Source: Clostridia bacterium
GTDB lineage: Bacteria > Bacillota > Clostridia > Christensenellales > CAG-138
Assembly: GCA_030533005.1 (NCBI GenBank)
Contig: JAUNJX010000003.1
Coordinates: 1 to 64,000 of the forward strand
Length of the DNA: 64,000 bases
Direction: 5' to 3'
Notes under the pieces: model-generated
Told to the model about the DNA's origin: nothing
The model's input: only the letters and a program-made list of their open reading frames with translations
Databases searched by the model: none
In this document: positions 14,839 through 24,505 of the stretch, piece after piece
How the letters are laid out: every line of letters starts with the position of its first letter
Position numbering within the stretch: position 1 is the first letter of the stretch
Position numbers and translations under genes: made by a program

Positions 14839-14876
14839 AGAAAAGCCGGAAAACCGCTTAATTTTCTGGCTTTTCT
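14839..14876. terminator. Bidirectional terminator between convergent genes
   Basis: AGAAAAGCCGGAAAA (14839-14853) pairs with ATTTTCTGGCTTTTCT (14861-14876); both strands end in T-rich tracts. It serves the zinc-ribbon gene (+) and the dipeptidase (-). Confidence 0.8.
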
Positions 14877-14892
14877 ATTGCACATACCGTTT

Positions 14893-15819
14893 TCAATAAA
14901 ACTGTACGATATAATCCCGCAGGTTGTGATAGGCGATACGCTCCACATCCGCTTGCGAATAGCCAAGGCGCAGCAGCTTTTCCCAAAGTATGGGAATATC
15001 CGCGCTGCTGCGGAGGTCTTTAGGCATGCAGTTCATGCCGTCAAAATCCGAGCCTATGCCCACATGCGCCGTCCCCACAAGACCCGCAATATGGTCGATA
15101 TGCCGCACAACGTCCTCCGCCGTGGCTTCACCCTTGGAAAGCTGACGCGGATAGAAATTCACGCATATCACGCCGCCGCCTTTTGCGATCTCTTGGATAT
15201 GGCGGTCGCAGAGCGAGCGTTTGCTTTCATAAACGGCGCGGGCGTTGGAATGCGACGCGAAAATCGGCCTTGACGCACGCTCCAGCACGTCGTCGATGCC
15301 CGCGTCATTCAAATGCGCCACATCCAGCGCAATGCCAAGCGACGACATTCTTTCCACCGCAGCCTTGCCAAGGCGCGTAAGGCCGCGGTTACGCAAGCCC
15401 GTCGCAGGATACGCCAAATCATTTCGGTAATTCCACGTCAGCGTCATAGCGCGCACACCGCGCGCATACAACCTGTCCAAAGCGTCGATTTCGCCCTCTA
15501 TCGCCTCTCCCCCCTCTATGGTGAGCACACAGGCGATCCGCTCGTCCGCAGGCGTGTAGTCCTTGGAAAAGGGCACCAGCGCGTCGGGATGCTTATCCAG
15601 CATCGTGTCAAACGCATCCAGCATAGCGCTGCACTGCCGCACAAAGGGCTGCTTTTGATCCGCATCCATCCAAACCGCAAAAAATTGCAGCTTCACGCCG
15701 CCTTCGCGTAAAGAAGGCAGATATATGGTCTGCCTATCCTTTTTTGCGCCTATATCCCAGCGCTTGTTGGCCATATAGTACAAAAAATCGCAGTGGGCGT
15801 CTCCGACGGGAATCTTCAT
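14893..15819 (-). CDS. Membrane dipeptidase family protein (M19)
   Basis: 308-residue zinc peptidase of the renal-dipeptidase family, expected to hydrolyse dipeptides. Metal ligands are recognisable: His and Asp in GDAHCDFL, Glu in TIEGGEA, His in DVAHLND and His in ASHSNARAV; GSDFDGM is a further family motif. There is no signal peptide, so it is cytoplasmic. The ATG at 15819 lies 9 nt after GGAGG; the ATG two codons upstream is too close. It follows rny but is separated by a terminator. Confidence 0.9.
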   Translation of the reverse strand: MKIPVGDAHCDFLYYMANKRWDIGAKKDRQTIYLPSLREGGVKLQFFAVWMDADQKQPFVRQCSAMLDAFDTMLDKHPDALVPFSKDYTPADERIACVLTIEGGEAIEGEIDALDRLYARGVRAMTLTWNYRNDLAYPATGLRNRGLTRLGKAAVERMSSLGIALDVAHLNDAGIDDVLERASRPIFASHSNARAVYESKRSLCDRHIQEIAKGGGVICVNFYPRQLSKGEATAEDVVRHIDHIAGLVGTAHVGIGSDFDGMNCMPKDLRSSADIPILWEKLLRLGYSQADVERIAYHNLRDYIVQFY

Positions 15820-15840
15820 ATGCATTATCCTCCAAGACCC

Positions 15841-15879
15841 AACAAGAAAATAGGGACACGCCGTAAGCATATCCCTATT
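15841..15879 (-). terminator. Terminator of rny
   Basis: On the minus strand AATAGGGA pairs with TCCCTATT (arms 15872-15879 and 15849-15856), followed by TTCTTGTT. Confidence 0.7.
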
Positions 15880-15898
15880 ATTTTATGGCAAAAGCAAC

Positions 15899-17443
15899 TT
15901 ATTTTGCAAACTCCACCGCACGCATCTCTCGAATCACGTTGACCTTGATCTGTCCCGGATATTCAAGCTCAGACTCAATGCGCTTGACGATGTCGCGCGC
16001 CATGATGATGGTATCGGCATCGTTGACGTTTTCGGGCTTGACCATGATACGCACCTCGCGGCCCGCCTGGATTGCAAAGGATTTATCCACGCCCTCAAAG
16101 GAGTTGGCAATTTCTTCCAGCTTCTCCAAACGACGGATATAGTTTTCCAGCGTTTCTCGGCGCGCGCCGGGGCGCGCCGCCGAAATCGCGTCGGCTGCCT
16201 GCACAAGCACGGCTTCCATCGTCGTCGGCTCCACATCGCCATGATGCGCCATGATGGCGTTGATGACCTGATTGTTTTCTCTGTATTTTTTCGCCAAATC
16301 GGCGCCGATTTGGATATGCGGCCCTTCGACCTCATGATCCACAGCCTTACCGATATCGTGCAGCAAGCCCGCACGCTTGGCAAGCGCCACATTTGCGCCC
16401 AGCTCAGCAGCCATCATCCCCGCGATATGGGAAACCTCAATGGAATGCTTCAGCACGTTCTGGCCATAGCTCGTGCGATAGCGCATACGACCCAACAGCT
16501 TCACCAGCTCATGATGCAAGCCGTGAATACCGGTTTGGAAAATAGCCTGCTCGCCCGCTTCGCGTATCTGCGTATCGACCTCTTTGCGAGCCTTTTCCAC
16601 CATCTCCTCGATCCTGGCTGGATGAATGCGTCCATCCAGAATCAGCTTTTCCAACGCGATCCTGGCAATCTCGCGCCGTACCGGATCAAAACCGGAAAGT
16701 ATGACAGCTTCCGGCGTATCGTCGATGATCAGATCCACGCCCGTCGCCGTTTCCAGCGTGCGGATATTACGACCCTCGCGGCCGATAATGCGACCCTTCA
16801 TCTCATCGTTGGGAAGCGGCACTACAGAAACCGTGGTTTCCGCCACATGGTCGGCGGCGCACCGCTGCACGGCCAATGTGATGATGTTTCGCGCCTTTTT
16901 GTCGGCTTCTTCCTTGGTCTTTGCTTCGATGTCCCGCAGCATGACCGCTGCGTCATGCCTTGCTTCTCGCTCTACATTGCTGAGCAATATCTCTTTTGCC
17001 TCGTCCATCGACAACCCGGATATCGTCTCCAGCTCCTTAAGCTGCTTTGCATGCACTTCCTGTACGGAGGCTTCCATCGCTTCCGTTTCTTTTTGCCGCT
17101 GTATCAACGCTTCCTCACGCTGTTCGATGCTGTCCATCTTTTTATCCAGCGTTTCCTCGCGCTGCAACAGTCGCCTTTCGGTGCGTTGCTGCTCGTTCCG
17201 GCGATCACGAAGCTCTTTTTCGTTATCGCTCTTGATCCGATACGCTTCTTCCTTTGCTTCCAGAAGCGTTTCCTTCTTCAACGTCTCCGCGCGTTTTTGC
17301 GCGTCGTCAATCATCTTGCGAACCGCGTCCTCCGCCTTTGCTACCTTCGCTTCCGCGATATTCCGTCTGTAATAGTAGCCGGCACACGCGCCGATCGCCA
17401 ATGCCAAAACCCCCACGATCAGGGGAATGATAAAGTTACTCAC
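15899..17443 (-). CDS. rny: Ribonuclease Y
   Basis: 514-residue membrane-anchored endoribonuclease that initiates mRNA decay. One N-terminal transmembrane helix ([21 protein letters not shown]), a long coiled coil (about 30-190), a KH domain ([15 protein letters not shown]) and an HD domain with [10 protein letters not shown] and MAHHGDVEP. The GTG start at 17443 gives the usual length; GGAGGTG lies somewhat far upstream. A leader of about 105 nt containing a TTCATA/TATGAA hairpin precedes it. The YlbF/YmcA-type gene at 3295 encodes a likely modulator. Confidence 0.95.
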   Translation of the reverse strand: MSNFIIPLIVGVLALAIGACAGYYYRRNIAEAKVAKAEDAVRKMIDDAQKRAETLKKETLLEAKEEAYRIKSDNEKELRDRRNEQQRTERRLLQREETLDKKMDSIEQREEALIQRQKETEAMEASVQEVHAKQLKELETISGLSMDEAKEILLSNVEREARHDAAVMLRDIEAKTKEEADKKARNIITLAVQRCAADHVAETTVSVVPLPNDEMKGRIIGREGRNIRTLETATGVDLIIDDTPEAVILSGFDPVRREIARIALEKLILDGRIHPARIEEMVEKARKEVDTQIREAGEQAIFQTGIHGLHHELVKLLGRMRYRTSYGQNVLKHSIEVSHIAGMMAAELGANVALAKRAGLLHDIGKAVDHEVEGPHIQIGADLAKKYRENNQVINAIMAHHGDVEPTTMEAVLVQAADAISAARPGARRETLENYIRRLEKLEEIANSFEGVDKSFAIQAGREVRIMVKPENVNDADTIIMARDIVKRIESELEYPGQIKVNVIREMRAVEFAK

Positions 17444-17555
17444 AGGTTCTCTAACACCTCCACCTATTATGTATAAATACCGTGTATGACAGTATGTATG
17501 GACAAACTTCATAAAAATATATGAAATTACACACCTACACAATCACTCGGATTTT

Positions 17556-17583
17556 ATTATAAACATTTCCTAAAAAATGTCAA
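17556..17583 (-). promoter_or_regulatory. Promoter of rny
   Basis: Minus strand TTGACA (17583-17578), 16-bp spacer, TATAAT (17561-17556); separates rny from the upstream recA operon. Confidence 0.8.
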
Positions 17584-17610
17584 GGACACAGGGCTTCTTG
17601 TATAGCAGCC

Positions 17611-18657
17611 CTATTCCGCCGGCACTTCCTCCTCCGGTTTTTTGTCCTTTTCCGCCGCTGCCTTGCGCGCCGCATCCAGATTTCCCCGAAGCTTTGCTTC
17701 GATTTCCTCGCAAAGCTCCTTGTTATCCTTCAAGAACAGCCTCGCGTTATCGCGCCCCTGCGCCATGCGCATATCGCCGTAGGAGTACCACGCGCCGGAC
17801 TTTTCGATCACCTTCTGGTCGATGGCCATATCCAAAATGGAGCCCTCCTTGGAAATGCCCTCGCCGTAGATGATATCAAATTCCGCTATTTTAAAGGGAG
17901 GCGCTACCTTGTTCTTGACCACCTTGACGCGGGTACGGTTGCCTACCACGTCCGCGCCGTTTTTGATGGTATCGATCTTACGCACATCCATGCGGATGGA
18001 AGCATAGAATTTCAGCGCCTTGCCGCCCGTCGTCGTTTCGGGGTTGCCAAACATGACGCCGATCTTCTCGCGCAGCTGATTGATAAAGATCACGATGGTA
18101 TTGGATTTGCTCGTCACACCCGCAAGCTTGCGCAGCGCCTGTGACATCAATCGCGCCTGCAATCCCACATGCGCGTCGCCCATATCGCCCTCGATCTCCG
18201 CTTTGGGCACCAAGGCCGCCACGGAGTCGATCACGATCACATCGATCGCGCCGCTTCGCACCAACGATTCCGTGATCTCCAACGCCTGCTCGCCCGTATC
18301 CGGCTGTGAGACATAAAGATCGTCCACCATCACGCCGAGGTTCTTGGCATACACAGGGTCAAGCGCATGCTCCGCATCCACAAATGCCGCCGTGCCGCCC
18401 AGCTTCTGCGCTTCCGCGATCACATGCAGCGCAAGCGTGGTTTTACCGGAGGATTCGGGACCGTATATCTCAATGATCCTTCCCCTTGGTATACCGCCCA
18501 CGCCCAGCGCATAATCCAGTGCCACGCAGCCCGAGGGAATCGTGGATACGGAAATCTTTCCCGCCGCATCGCCCAGCTTCATGACGGCGCCCTTGCCGAA
18601 TTGCTTTTCGATCTGGCTTAACGCCATCTCCAATGCTTTTTCTTTTTCCATTGCCAT
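17611..18657 (-). CDS. recA: Recombinase RecA
   Basis: 348-residue strand-exchange ATPase and LexA co-protease. Walker A is GPESSGKTT, Walker B lies in [12 protein letters not shown], and loop L2 is around [19 protein letters not shown]. The C-terminal tail is Lys/Glu-rich. It follows cinA by 47 bp with AAGGATGG upstream. No LexA box is seen in that gap, so damage control would have to act further upstream. Confidence 0.98.
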   Translation of the reverse strand: MAMEKEKALEMALSQIEKQFGKGAVMKLGDAAGKISVSTIPSGCVALDYALGVGGIPRGRIIEIYGPESSGKTTLALHVIAEAQKLGGTAAFVDAEHALDPVYAKNLGVMVDDLYVSQPDTGEQALEITESLVRSGAIDVIVIDSVAALVPKAEIEGDMGDAHVGLQARLMSQALRKLAGVTSKSNTIVIFINQLREKIGVMFGNPETTTGGKALKFYASIRMDVRKIDTIKNGADVVGNRTRVKVVKNKVAPPFKIAEFDIIYGEGISKEGSILDMAIDQKVIEKSGAWYSYGDMRMAQGRDNARLFLKDNKELCEEIEAKLRGNLDAARKAAAEKDKKPEEEVPAE

Positions 18658-18704
18658 GCAGTCTATTCCATCCTTCTTACTTTATTTCTTCTGTATGTAC
18701 AGTA

Positions 18705-19961
18705 TCATTCGTCATTGATGATAGAGTTTTGACTAAGCAGCGCCCGGCGCAGCTGATCCAGCGCGTGCAGGCAGGTGATATGCCGTATCCGCTCCCGGTT
18801 GCCCGTAAGCGAAAGCTGTATGACATCCGTACCCTCCGGCGTCGCAATGCCCACATAGACAAGGCCTACCGGCTTTTCCACCGTCCCGCCGTCCGGACCC
18901 GCAATGCCCGTTGTGGAAAGCGCATAGTCGGCGCCGCTCGTTTTGCGCAAGCCTTCCGCCATCTCGCGGGCGGTCTGTTCGCTCACGGCGCCGAAGTTTG
19001 CAAGCGTTTCCTCTTTTACACCCAATCTAGCCTGCTTGGCTTGGTTTGCATAAGTTACAGCACCTTCAAGAAAGCAGTCCGAGCAGCCCGGCACGGAAAC
19101 CAGCATGGAGGAGAGCATGCCGCCTGTGCAGCTTTCGGCCACAGCCACCGTTTTCTTCGCCCTTTCAAGCAGCCTCACGCAAACCGCGCACAGCTCCTCG
19201 TCATGTGTAGAGTAGACAACGTCGCCTACGATCTCCTGAATTTGCGCGAGCACGGGCTCCACAAGCGCCGCCCCCTCCGCTTCGTCCTTGCACTGCGCCG
19301 TCACGCGCAGCGTGACCTCGCCGGTCTTTGCGTAAGGCGCTATGGTAGGGTTGCTCTGCCGCGCCATCAGATCCTTGATCGCATATTCCACCTGCGACTC
19401 GCCCATGCCGAATATCCGCATGATGCGCGAATACAGGATATGTCCGCTGCGCTTTTGCAAATAAGGCAGCAGATGATCCTCAAACATGGGGATCATTTCC
19501 TTAGGCGGCCCGGGCAACAGCGCTACGGCCTTGCCGTCGCGCTCCATGATGCATCCCGGCGCCGTCCCGTTGGGATTTGCCATGATGATGCACCCCTTAG
19601 GGAACATGGCTTGCTTGAGATTATTGGGCGTCATATCCTTGTGCATACCGGCGAAGCGCACCTTGAGCGTGTGTAAGGATGTCTCGTCAAATTCCAGCTT
19701 CATCCCCATGACGTCTGCGGCCGTTTCCTTGGTCAGATCGTCCGCCGTTGGCCCCAAGCCGCCCGTCAATATCACGATATCCGCCCGCGAAAGACCGTCG
19801 CGTATGCATTGCGCCAGCCTGTTATGGTTATCGCCGATCGTGGTCTGTACATAGATGTCCACGCCCAGCTCCGCAAGCTTCTGCGAGATATACTGCGCGT
19901 TGGTGTTGAGGATCTGCCCCATCAATATCTCCGTGCCTACCGAAACGAGTTCCGCTTTCAT
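18705..19961 (-). CDS. cinA: CinA family protein / nicotinamide-nucleotide amidase
   Basis: 418 residues. The N-terminal MoaB/MogA-like domain (ELVSVGTEILMGQ, ILTGGLGPTADDLTKE, LLPGPPKEM) and the C-terminal amidase domain (AVAESCTGGMLSSML, YALSTTGIAGPDGG) are both present. The amidase recycles deamidated NMN; the role of the first domain is less clear. Conserved pgsA-cinA-recA order; GGAGAAGG precedes the ATG. Confidence 0.95.
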   Translation of the reverse strand: MKAELVSVGTEILMGQILNTNAQYISQKLAELGVDIYVQTTIGDNHNRLAQCIRDGLSRADIVILTGGLGPTADDLTKETAADVMGMKLEFDETSLHTLKVRFAGMHKDMTPNNLKQAMFPKGCIIMANPNGTAPGCIMERDGKAVALLPGPPKEMIPMFEDHLLPYLQKRSGHILYSRIMRIFGMGESQVEYAIKDLMARQSNPTIAPYAKTGEVTLRVTAQCKDEAEGAALVEPVLAQIQEIVGDVVYSTHDEELCAVCVRLLERAKKTVAVAESCTGGMLSSMLVSVPGCSDCFLEGAVTYANQAKQARLGVKEETLANFGAVSEQTAREMAEGLRKTSGADYALSTTGIAGPDGGTVEKPVGLVYVGIATPEGTDVIQLSLTGNRERIRHITCLHALDQLRRALLSQNSIINDE

Positions 19962-19979
19962 GCCCTTCTCCCAACGCTT

Positions 19980-20522
19980 TTACTTATTATTCTTTATAAT
20001 ATAATCCAGCATAGACCATATCGCCATAACGACCGATATCCATAATACGATCGTATCCAGCGGGAACCCTATGGCCGTAATCAGCGGATCATGCAGCAGG
20101 ATAAGCGCAATGGCGATAAACTGCGTGACCGTTTTCATCTTGCCAAGCCAGTTTGCCGCAACGACGTTCCCCTTCCCCGCCCACACAAGGCGACAGCCGC
20201 TGATCACAAATTCCCGCAGGATGATGATCAGCGCCGGGATGGGCGAGAGCATGCCCTTAAACACCAGCATGATGAGCGCACTGGTTGTAAGCATCTTGTC
20301 GGCCATGGGATCCATAAGCTTGCCAAAGTCCGTAACAAGCTTATATTTGCGGGCATAGTAGCCGTCGAAGGTATCCGTGGCATAGGCCACGACAAAAATC
20401 ACGGCGGCCAAAATGTTCCACCAGGATACCGGCAGATAGAAGCATGCGATAAAGAACGGTATCATCACCATCCGTAAAATCGTCAGCTTGTTGGGTAAGT
20501 TCATTTCCTTCCAGAATTTCAA
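19980..20522 (-). CDS. pgsA: CDP-diacylglycerol--glycerol-3-phosphate 3-phosphatidyltransferase
   Basis: 180-residue integral membrane enzyme making phosphatidylglycerol phosphate. The CDP-alcohol phosphatidyltransferase signature DG-x2-AR-x8-G-x3-D-x3-D is complete (DGYYAR to DPMAD). Four to five hydrophobic helices. A TTG start at 20522 is preferred: AAGGAG lies 7 nt upstream and TTGA overlaps the rimO stop; ATG 20504 is the alternative. Confidence 0.95.
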   Translation of the reverse strand: MKFWKEMNLPNKLTILRMVMIPFFIACFYLPVSWWNILAAVIFVVAYATDTFDGYYARKYKLVTDFGKLMDPMADKMLTTSALIMLVFKGMLSPIPALIIILREFVISGCRLVWAGKGNVVAANWLGKMKTVTQFIAIALILLHDPLITAIGFPLDTIVLWISVVMAIWSMLDYIIKNNK

Positions 20523-21811
20523 AGTTCTTCTCCTTCCAAATCATAAGGTTTTGCATTTGTGATCTTTACCATCGTAAAATCGCCGGGATGTAGCGTATTG
20601 CCCGTACGGATAAATTGAATCAGCCCGTCCACCTCCGGCGCTTCCGCATAGGATCGTCCGTAAGCCCGCCCTTCTTCCACGCGCTCCACCAGCACCTCAT
20701 AGGTCTCGCCTATGCGCTGTTGGTTGCGCTGCAAGGCGATCTCGCGCTGCATGCGCATCACGGCGTCCAAGCGCGCCTGTTTGACCTCCTCGGGTATCTG
20801 TCCCTCCATCTCCGCCGCCGCGGTGCCGTCCTCCGGCGAAAACGCGAACGCGCCGACCCGGTCGATCCCCTGCCTTTTTAAAAATTCAGTCAGTCGGCCG
20901 AATTGTTCCTCCGTCTCGCCGGGAAATCCCACCATGACCGTCGTGCGAAGTATAAAGCCTGCGTCCCGTTCCCGGATGCTCTGCATCACGGCCTGAATAT
21001 GCGCGCTGCTGCCATGCCGATTCATGCGGGTAAGCACATCATCGTCGATATGCTGTATGGGCATGTCGATGTAATTTGCGACCTTGGGCTCATTCTGTAT
21101 TGTATCGAGCAATTCCACATCTACGGTGTTGGGATAGGTATACAACACCCGTATCCAATGCAGCTTTTCGATCTTCGCAAGCTCCTTGAGTAAAGCAGAA
21201 AGCGCCGGTTTCCCATAAATATCCATGCCATAGGCTGAGGTATCCTGCGCGATCAAGGTAAGCTCCTTCACGCCGCGATCAGAAAGCGCCTTGGCCTCCT
21301 CGATCAGCTGTTCCATCGGCACGCTTACGCGATCGCCGCGAATCAGCGGTATCGCGCAATAGGTACACCGGTTATCACAGCCGTCCGCAATGCGAAGATA
21401 TGCCCGATACGGCGGCGTTGTCAGCACGCGCGCCGTCGCATGCGCCGCATCCTTACACGTTCCCGCCAAAGCTGCAATCTGTTCCGCCAGACCTCTTTGA
21501 TCCTTCACGCCCCAGAATAGATCGATCTCCGGCAGCTCCGTGCGCAACTCCTCCCCGTAGCGCTGGCTTAAGCACCCGCAAACGACGAGAAAGCGGCACC
21601 GCCCTTCGGCTTTATAGCGCGCCATCTCCAAAATGGTATTGATGGATTCCTGTTTGGCGGGTTCGATAAAGCCGCAGGTATTGACAATGATGATTTCAGC
21701 TTTCGCGGCGTCCGGCGTAACGGTAAAGCCGCACCCTTGCAGCTCGCCAAGCAGTATTTCCGAATCCACAAGGTTTTTGGAGCATCCCAACGATACCATG
21801 CCCACCTTCAT
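20519..21811 (-). CDS. rimO: Ribosomal protein S12 methylthiotransferase RimO
   Basis: 430-residue radical-SAM methylthiotransferase that modifies an Asp of ribosomal protein S12. UPF0004 cysteines in SLGCSKNLVD, NTCGFI and CGCLSQRY; the radical-SAM motif CDNRCTYC; a TRAM domain at the end. The SLGCSKNLVDSE start distinguishes it from MiaB (1869) and MtaB (61838). It overlaps ftsK by ATGA. Confidence 0.97.
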   Translation of the reverse strand: MKVGMVSLGCSKNLVDSEILLGELQGCGFTVTPDAAKAEIIIVNTCGFIEPAKQESINTILEMARYKAEGRCRFLVVCGCLSQRYGEELRTELPEIDLFWGVKDQRGLAEQIAALAGTCKDAAHATARVLTTPPYRAYLRIADGCDNRCTYCAIPLIRGDRVSVPMEQLIEEAKALSDRGVKELTLIAQDTSAYGMDIYGKPALSALLKELAKIEKLHWIRVLYTYPNTVDVELLDTIQNEPKVANYIDMPIQHIDDDVLTRMNRHGSSAHIQAVMQSIRERDAGFILRTTVMVGFPGETEEQFGRLTEFLKRQGIDRVGAFAFSPEDGTAAAEMEGQIPEEVKQARLDAVMRMQREIALQRNQQRIGETYEVLVERVEEGRAYGRSYAEAPEVDGLIQFIRTGNTLHPGDFTMVKITNAKPYDLEGEEL

Positions 21812-24393
21812 TCGCTTTGCTCCCCTCCTTCGCTCATGCGTTGATACTCCTCATAGCTTGCGATCAGCAGCTTGCGGGGCTTGCTCCCGTCAAAACCGCT
21901 GACGATCTTATGCTGCTCCATAATATCGATCAGGCGTGCGGCGCGGGCGTATCCCACACGCAGTCGCCGCTGGATCATGGAGATGGAAGCTTGGCCGCTT
22001 TCCAATACGATCTTTACCGCCTCGTCCAGCAGCTCATCCTCCTGCTTGCCATTGCCCTGCGTGGGGCCGGAAGCAGCCGCCGTGACCGTTTCGATGTAAT
22101 TATCCTCTTTGAACCTGGGCTCGGCCTTGCGCTTTTGGAAAAATTCCATGATCCGTTCCACTTCTTCATCAGAGACAAATGCACCCTGCACGCGCACGGG
22201 CTTACTTGCCCCGTTGGCATGAAAGAGCATATCTCCCTTGCCCAAGAGCTTCTCCGCGCCGTTGCAATCCATAATAACACGGGAATCCACCGCAGAGGAC
22301 ACCATAAAAGCGATACGCGAAGGAATGTTCGCCTTGATAAGCCCCGTGATGATATCCGAGGACGGGCGCTGCGTTGCCACGATCAAATGGATACCACAGG
22401 CGCGGCCAAGCTGCGCAATACGGCAGATGGATTCCTCAACATCCTTGGCAGCCACCATCATCAGATCGGCCAATTCGTCGATCACGATCACCAGCAGCGG
22501 CATTCTTTCCTCCGGGTTCTCCTGTAATGCATTGTAGCGCGCCAAATCGCGCGCGTTGCATTCGGACATCTTGCGATAGCGCTGCTCCATCTCCATAACG
22601 GCCCATTTTAGCGCGCTAGCAGCCTTTTTAGGTTCCGTCACCACCGGTAGGTACAGATGCGGTAAAGAAGCAAACACCTTCAATTCGACCACCTTGGGAT
22701 CGATCAGTATCATGCGCACATCTTCCGGTGCGGATTTATAGATAAGGCTAGTAATGATACCGTTGATGCAAACGCTCTTGCCGGAGCCTGTGGAGCCCGC
22801 GATCAACAGATGCGGCATCCTGCCCAGATCCGTCGTAATGATATTGCCCGCTATATCCTTGCCCAAGCCAAAGGTGATGTTGGATTTGGCGTTTTTGAAT
22901 TCCGCCGACTCCATAACATCCCGCAAAAATACGCCAGAAACATCCTTGTTCGGTATTTCGATGCCAACGGCCGCCTTGCCCGGAATGGGCGCTTCGATAC
23001 GCACGCGGGGCGCGGCGAGCGCCAATGCGATATCGTTGGACAGCGTAGTAATGCGGCTTACACGGATACCCTGCGCGGGCTGCAGCTCAAAACGCGTGAT
23101 CACCGGCCCCACGCTGATATTCAAAATGCGGGCGCTGATGTTAAAGCTTTCCAGCGTGTCGATCAGCAGCTTGCCGATCGCCTCCGGCGAATCCTTGCCG
23201 CTTCCATGCTTCACCGCCGCTTTGTTCAACAGCGTGATCGGCGGAAATTGATAGGCCTGCTGTTTATCCTCCGTCTGCATGGGCAGCATAGGCGGCGCTG
23301 TAGGCGCAGATGGCGCGGGCGCAGCCTTTTGTGTGGGTATCGTTGCTTTAGGCGCAACCGGTTTTTCGCCCAAAACGAGATCGTCCAGGTCGTTAGCCAC
23401 CGGCGCGTTTTCGGATATGCGCGTTTTGCGCTCCACAGGCGGAATGACGGCAGCTGCGTCCGGCACGTCAAAGGCCGCGATGATATCGTCCATGTCCTGC
23501 TCCAGCTGCGACTTTTTGCGTTTTGTCAGCTCGCCGGAGAGAGGGAGAAAATCGATATCCTCATCGTTGTATTTCACCTTGCCAAAGTCTTGTATGCCAA
23601 TCTCACCTTCCGCCGCAGCGGGCTCCAGCCGCAAATCCAAATCGAATTCTCTAGGCTGCTGCCTTCTGCGCGCAACCGTCGTTCCCTTCTGGATAGATCG
23701 TTTTGAGGACGGCGACGTTTCCAGCAGATCCTGCATAAGATTCTCCGTAAACATATCATCGTCCTCCAACACGGAGATCTTCGCAGGCCGGTTTGCCCTA
23801 TGCTCCTTGGCGGTTACCACCGCAGTCTCCACGCCGGAACGGATGGTCTTACCCACCTTTTGCCCGGCGCTGCGTATGGAAATGCGCGTAAGGAGCAGCA
23901 CGATCACGATCAGGATAGAAAAATAGGCAATATACAGCCCCACCTCGCCCAATAGCAGCAAGGAAGGATACGCAAGCAGCGCGCCGAACACGCCGCCGCC
24001 CTTTCGCTGTTCAAGGCCAAGCTGAAAAGCTTCCTTCATGTACGCCAAAAACTTGATCCGCGCCGTTTCCGGCTTGATATAGGCATGCAGCACGGCCATC
24101 ATGCACAGCAGTCCTGCAAGGGATAAGATATATATGGACTTTTTTGACGCACGCGCCGAAAAAATGATGACCAGCAATCCGCCAAGAAAAAACAGTACCG
24201 GCACGGCATAGCCTAAACACCCAAACAGCGCAAAAAACACCCGGCTGATTGCACTTCCCAAAACGCCAACCGCATCCGAATAGAGGCTGACAGCAAGAAA
24301 AAGACCGACCGCGATCAGGCAGACGCCACAGATCTCTCTTTTATTTTGCAGCCTTTGCTGTTCTTCAAGCTGCTTTTGCTTCTTTGTTGCCAT
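21808..24393 (-). CDS. ftsK: DNA translocase FtsK/SpoIIIE
   Basis: 861-residue membrane DNA pump. About four N-terminal transmembrane helices (residues 20-175), a variable linker rich in Ala/Pro, then alpha/beta RecA-like motor domains with Walker A GSTGSGKSVC (near 535) and Walker B LLVIVIDELADLMM, and a winged-helix gamma domain (QRRLRVGYARAARLID). In a spore former this one protein may both resolve division-site DNA and pump the forespore chromosome; no second copy is in the window. Confidence 0.96.
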   Translation of the reverse strand: MATKKQKQLEEQQRLQNKREICGVCLIAVGLFLAVSLYSDAVGVLGSAISRVFFALFGCLGYAVPVLFFLGGLLVIIFSARASKKSIYILSLAGLLCMMAVLHAYIKPETARIKFLAYMKEAFQLGLEQRKGGGVFGALLAYPSLLLLGEVGLYIAYFSILIVIVLLLTRISIRSAGQKVGKTIRSGVETAVVTAKEHRANRPAKISVLEDDDMFTENLMQDLLETSPSSKRSIQKGTTVARRRQQPREFDLDLRLEPAAAEGEIGIQDFGKVKYNDEDIDFLPLSGELTKRKKSQLEQDMDDIIAAFDVPDAAAVIPPVERKTRISENAPVANDLDDLVLGEKPVAPKATIPTQKAAPAPSAPTAPPMLPMQTEDKQQAYQFPPITLLNKAAVKHGSGKDSPEAIGKLLIDTLESFNISARILNISVGPVITRFELQPAQGIRVSRITTLSNDIALALAAPRVRIEAPIPGKAAVGIEIPNKDVSGVFLRDVMESAEFKNAKSNITFGLGKDIAGNIITTDLGRMPHLLIAGSTGSGKSVCINGIITSLIYKSAPEDVRMILIDPKVVELKVFASLPHLYLPVVTEPKKAASALKWAVMEMEQRYRKMSECNARDLARYNALQENPEERMPLLVIVIDELADLMMVAAKDVEESICRIAQLGRACGIHLIVATQRPSSDIITGLIKANIPSRIAFMVSSAVDSRVIMDCNGAEKLLGKGDMLFHANGASKPVRVQGAFVSDEEVERIMEFFQKRKAEPRFKEDNYIETVTAAASGPTQGNGKQEDELLDEAVKIVLESGQASISMIQRRLRVGYARAARLIDIMEQHKIVSGFDGSKPRKLLIASYEEYQRMSEGGEQSE

Positions 24394-24419
24394 CCTTTCC
24401 CTCCTACGGTATCAAGCCT

Positions 24420-24448
24420 ATTATACAATATCTTGTGTTTCTTGGAAA
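24420..24448 (-). promoter_or_regulatory. Promoter of ftsK-rimO-pgsA-cinA-recA
   Basis: Minus strand TTTCCA (24448-24443), 17-bp spacer, TATAAT (24425-24420), followed by AGGAGGG and the ftsK ATG. Confidence 0.7.
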
Positions 24449-24458
24449 GGGTAATCAC

Positions 24459-24489
24459 AAAAAAGAGACTGCAAATTGTGCAGTCTCTT
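24459..24489 (-). terminator. Terminator of the ispH-rpsA operon
   Basis: Minus strand AAGAGACTGCA pairs with TGCAGTCTCTT (arms 24479-24489 and 24463-24473), loop of 5 nt, then a run of T. Confidence 0.9.
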
Positions 24490-24505
24490 AGCAAATGCCT
24501 GTATT

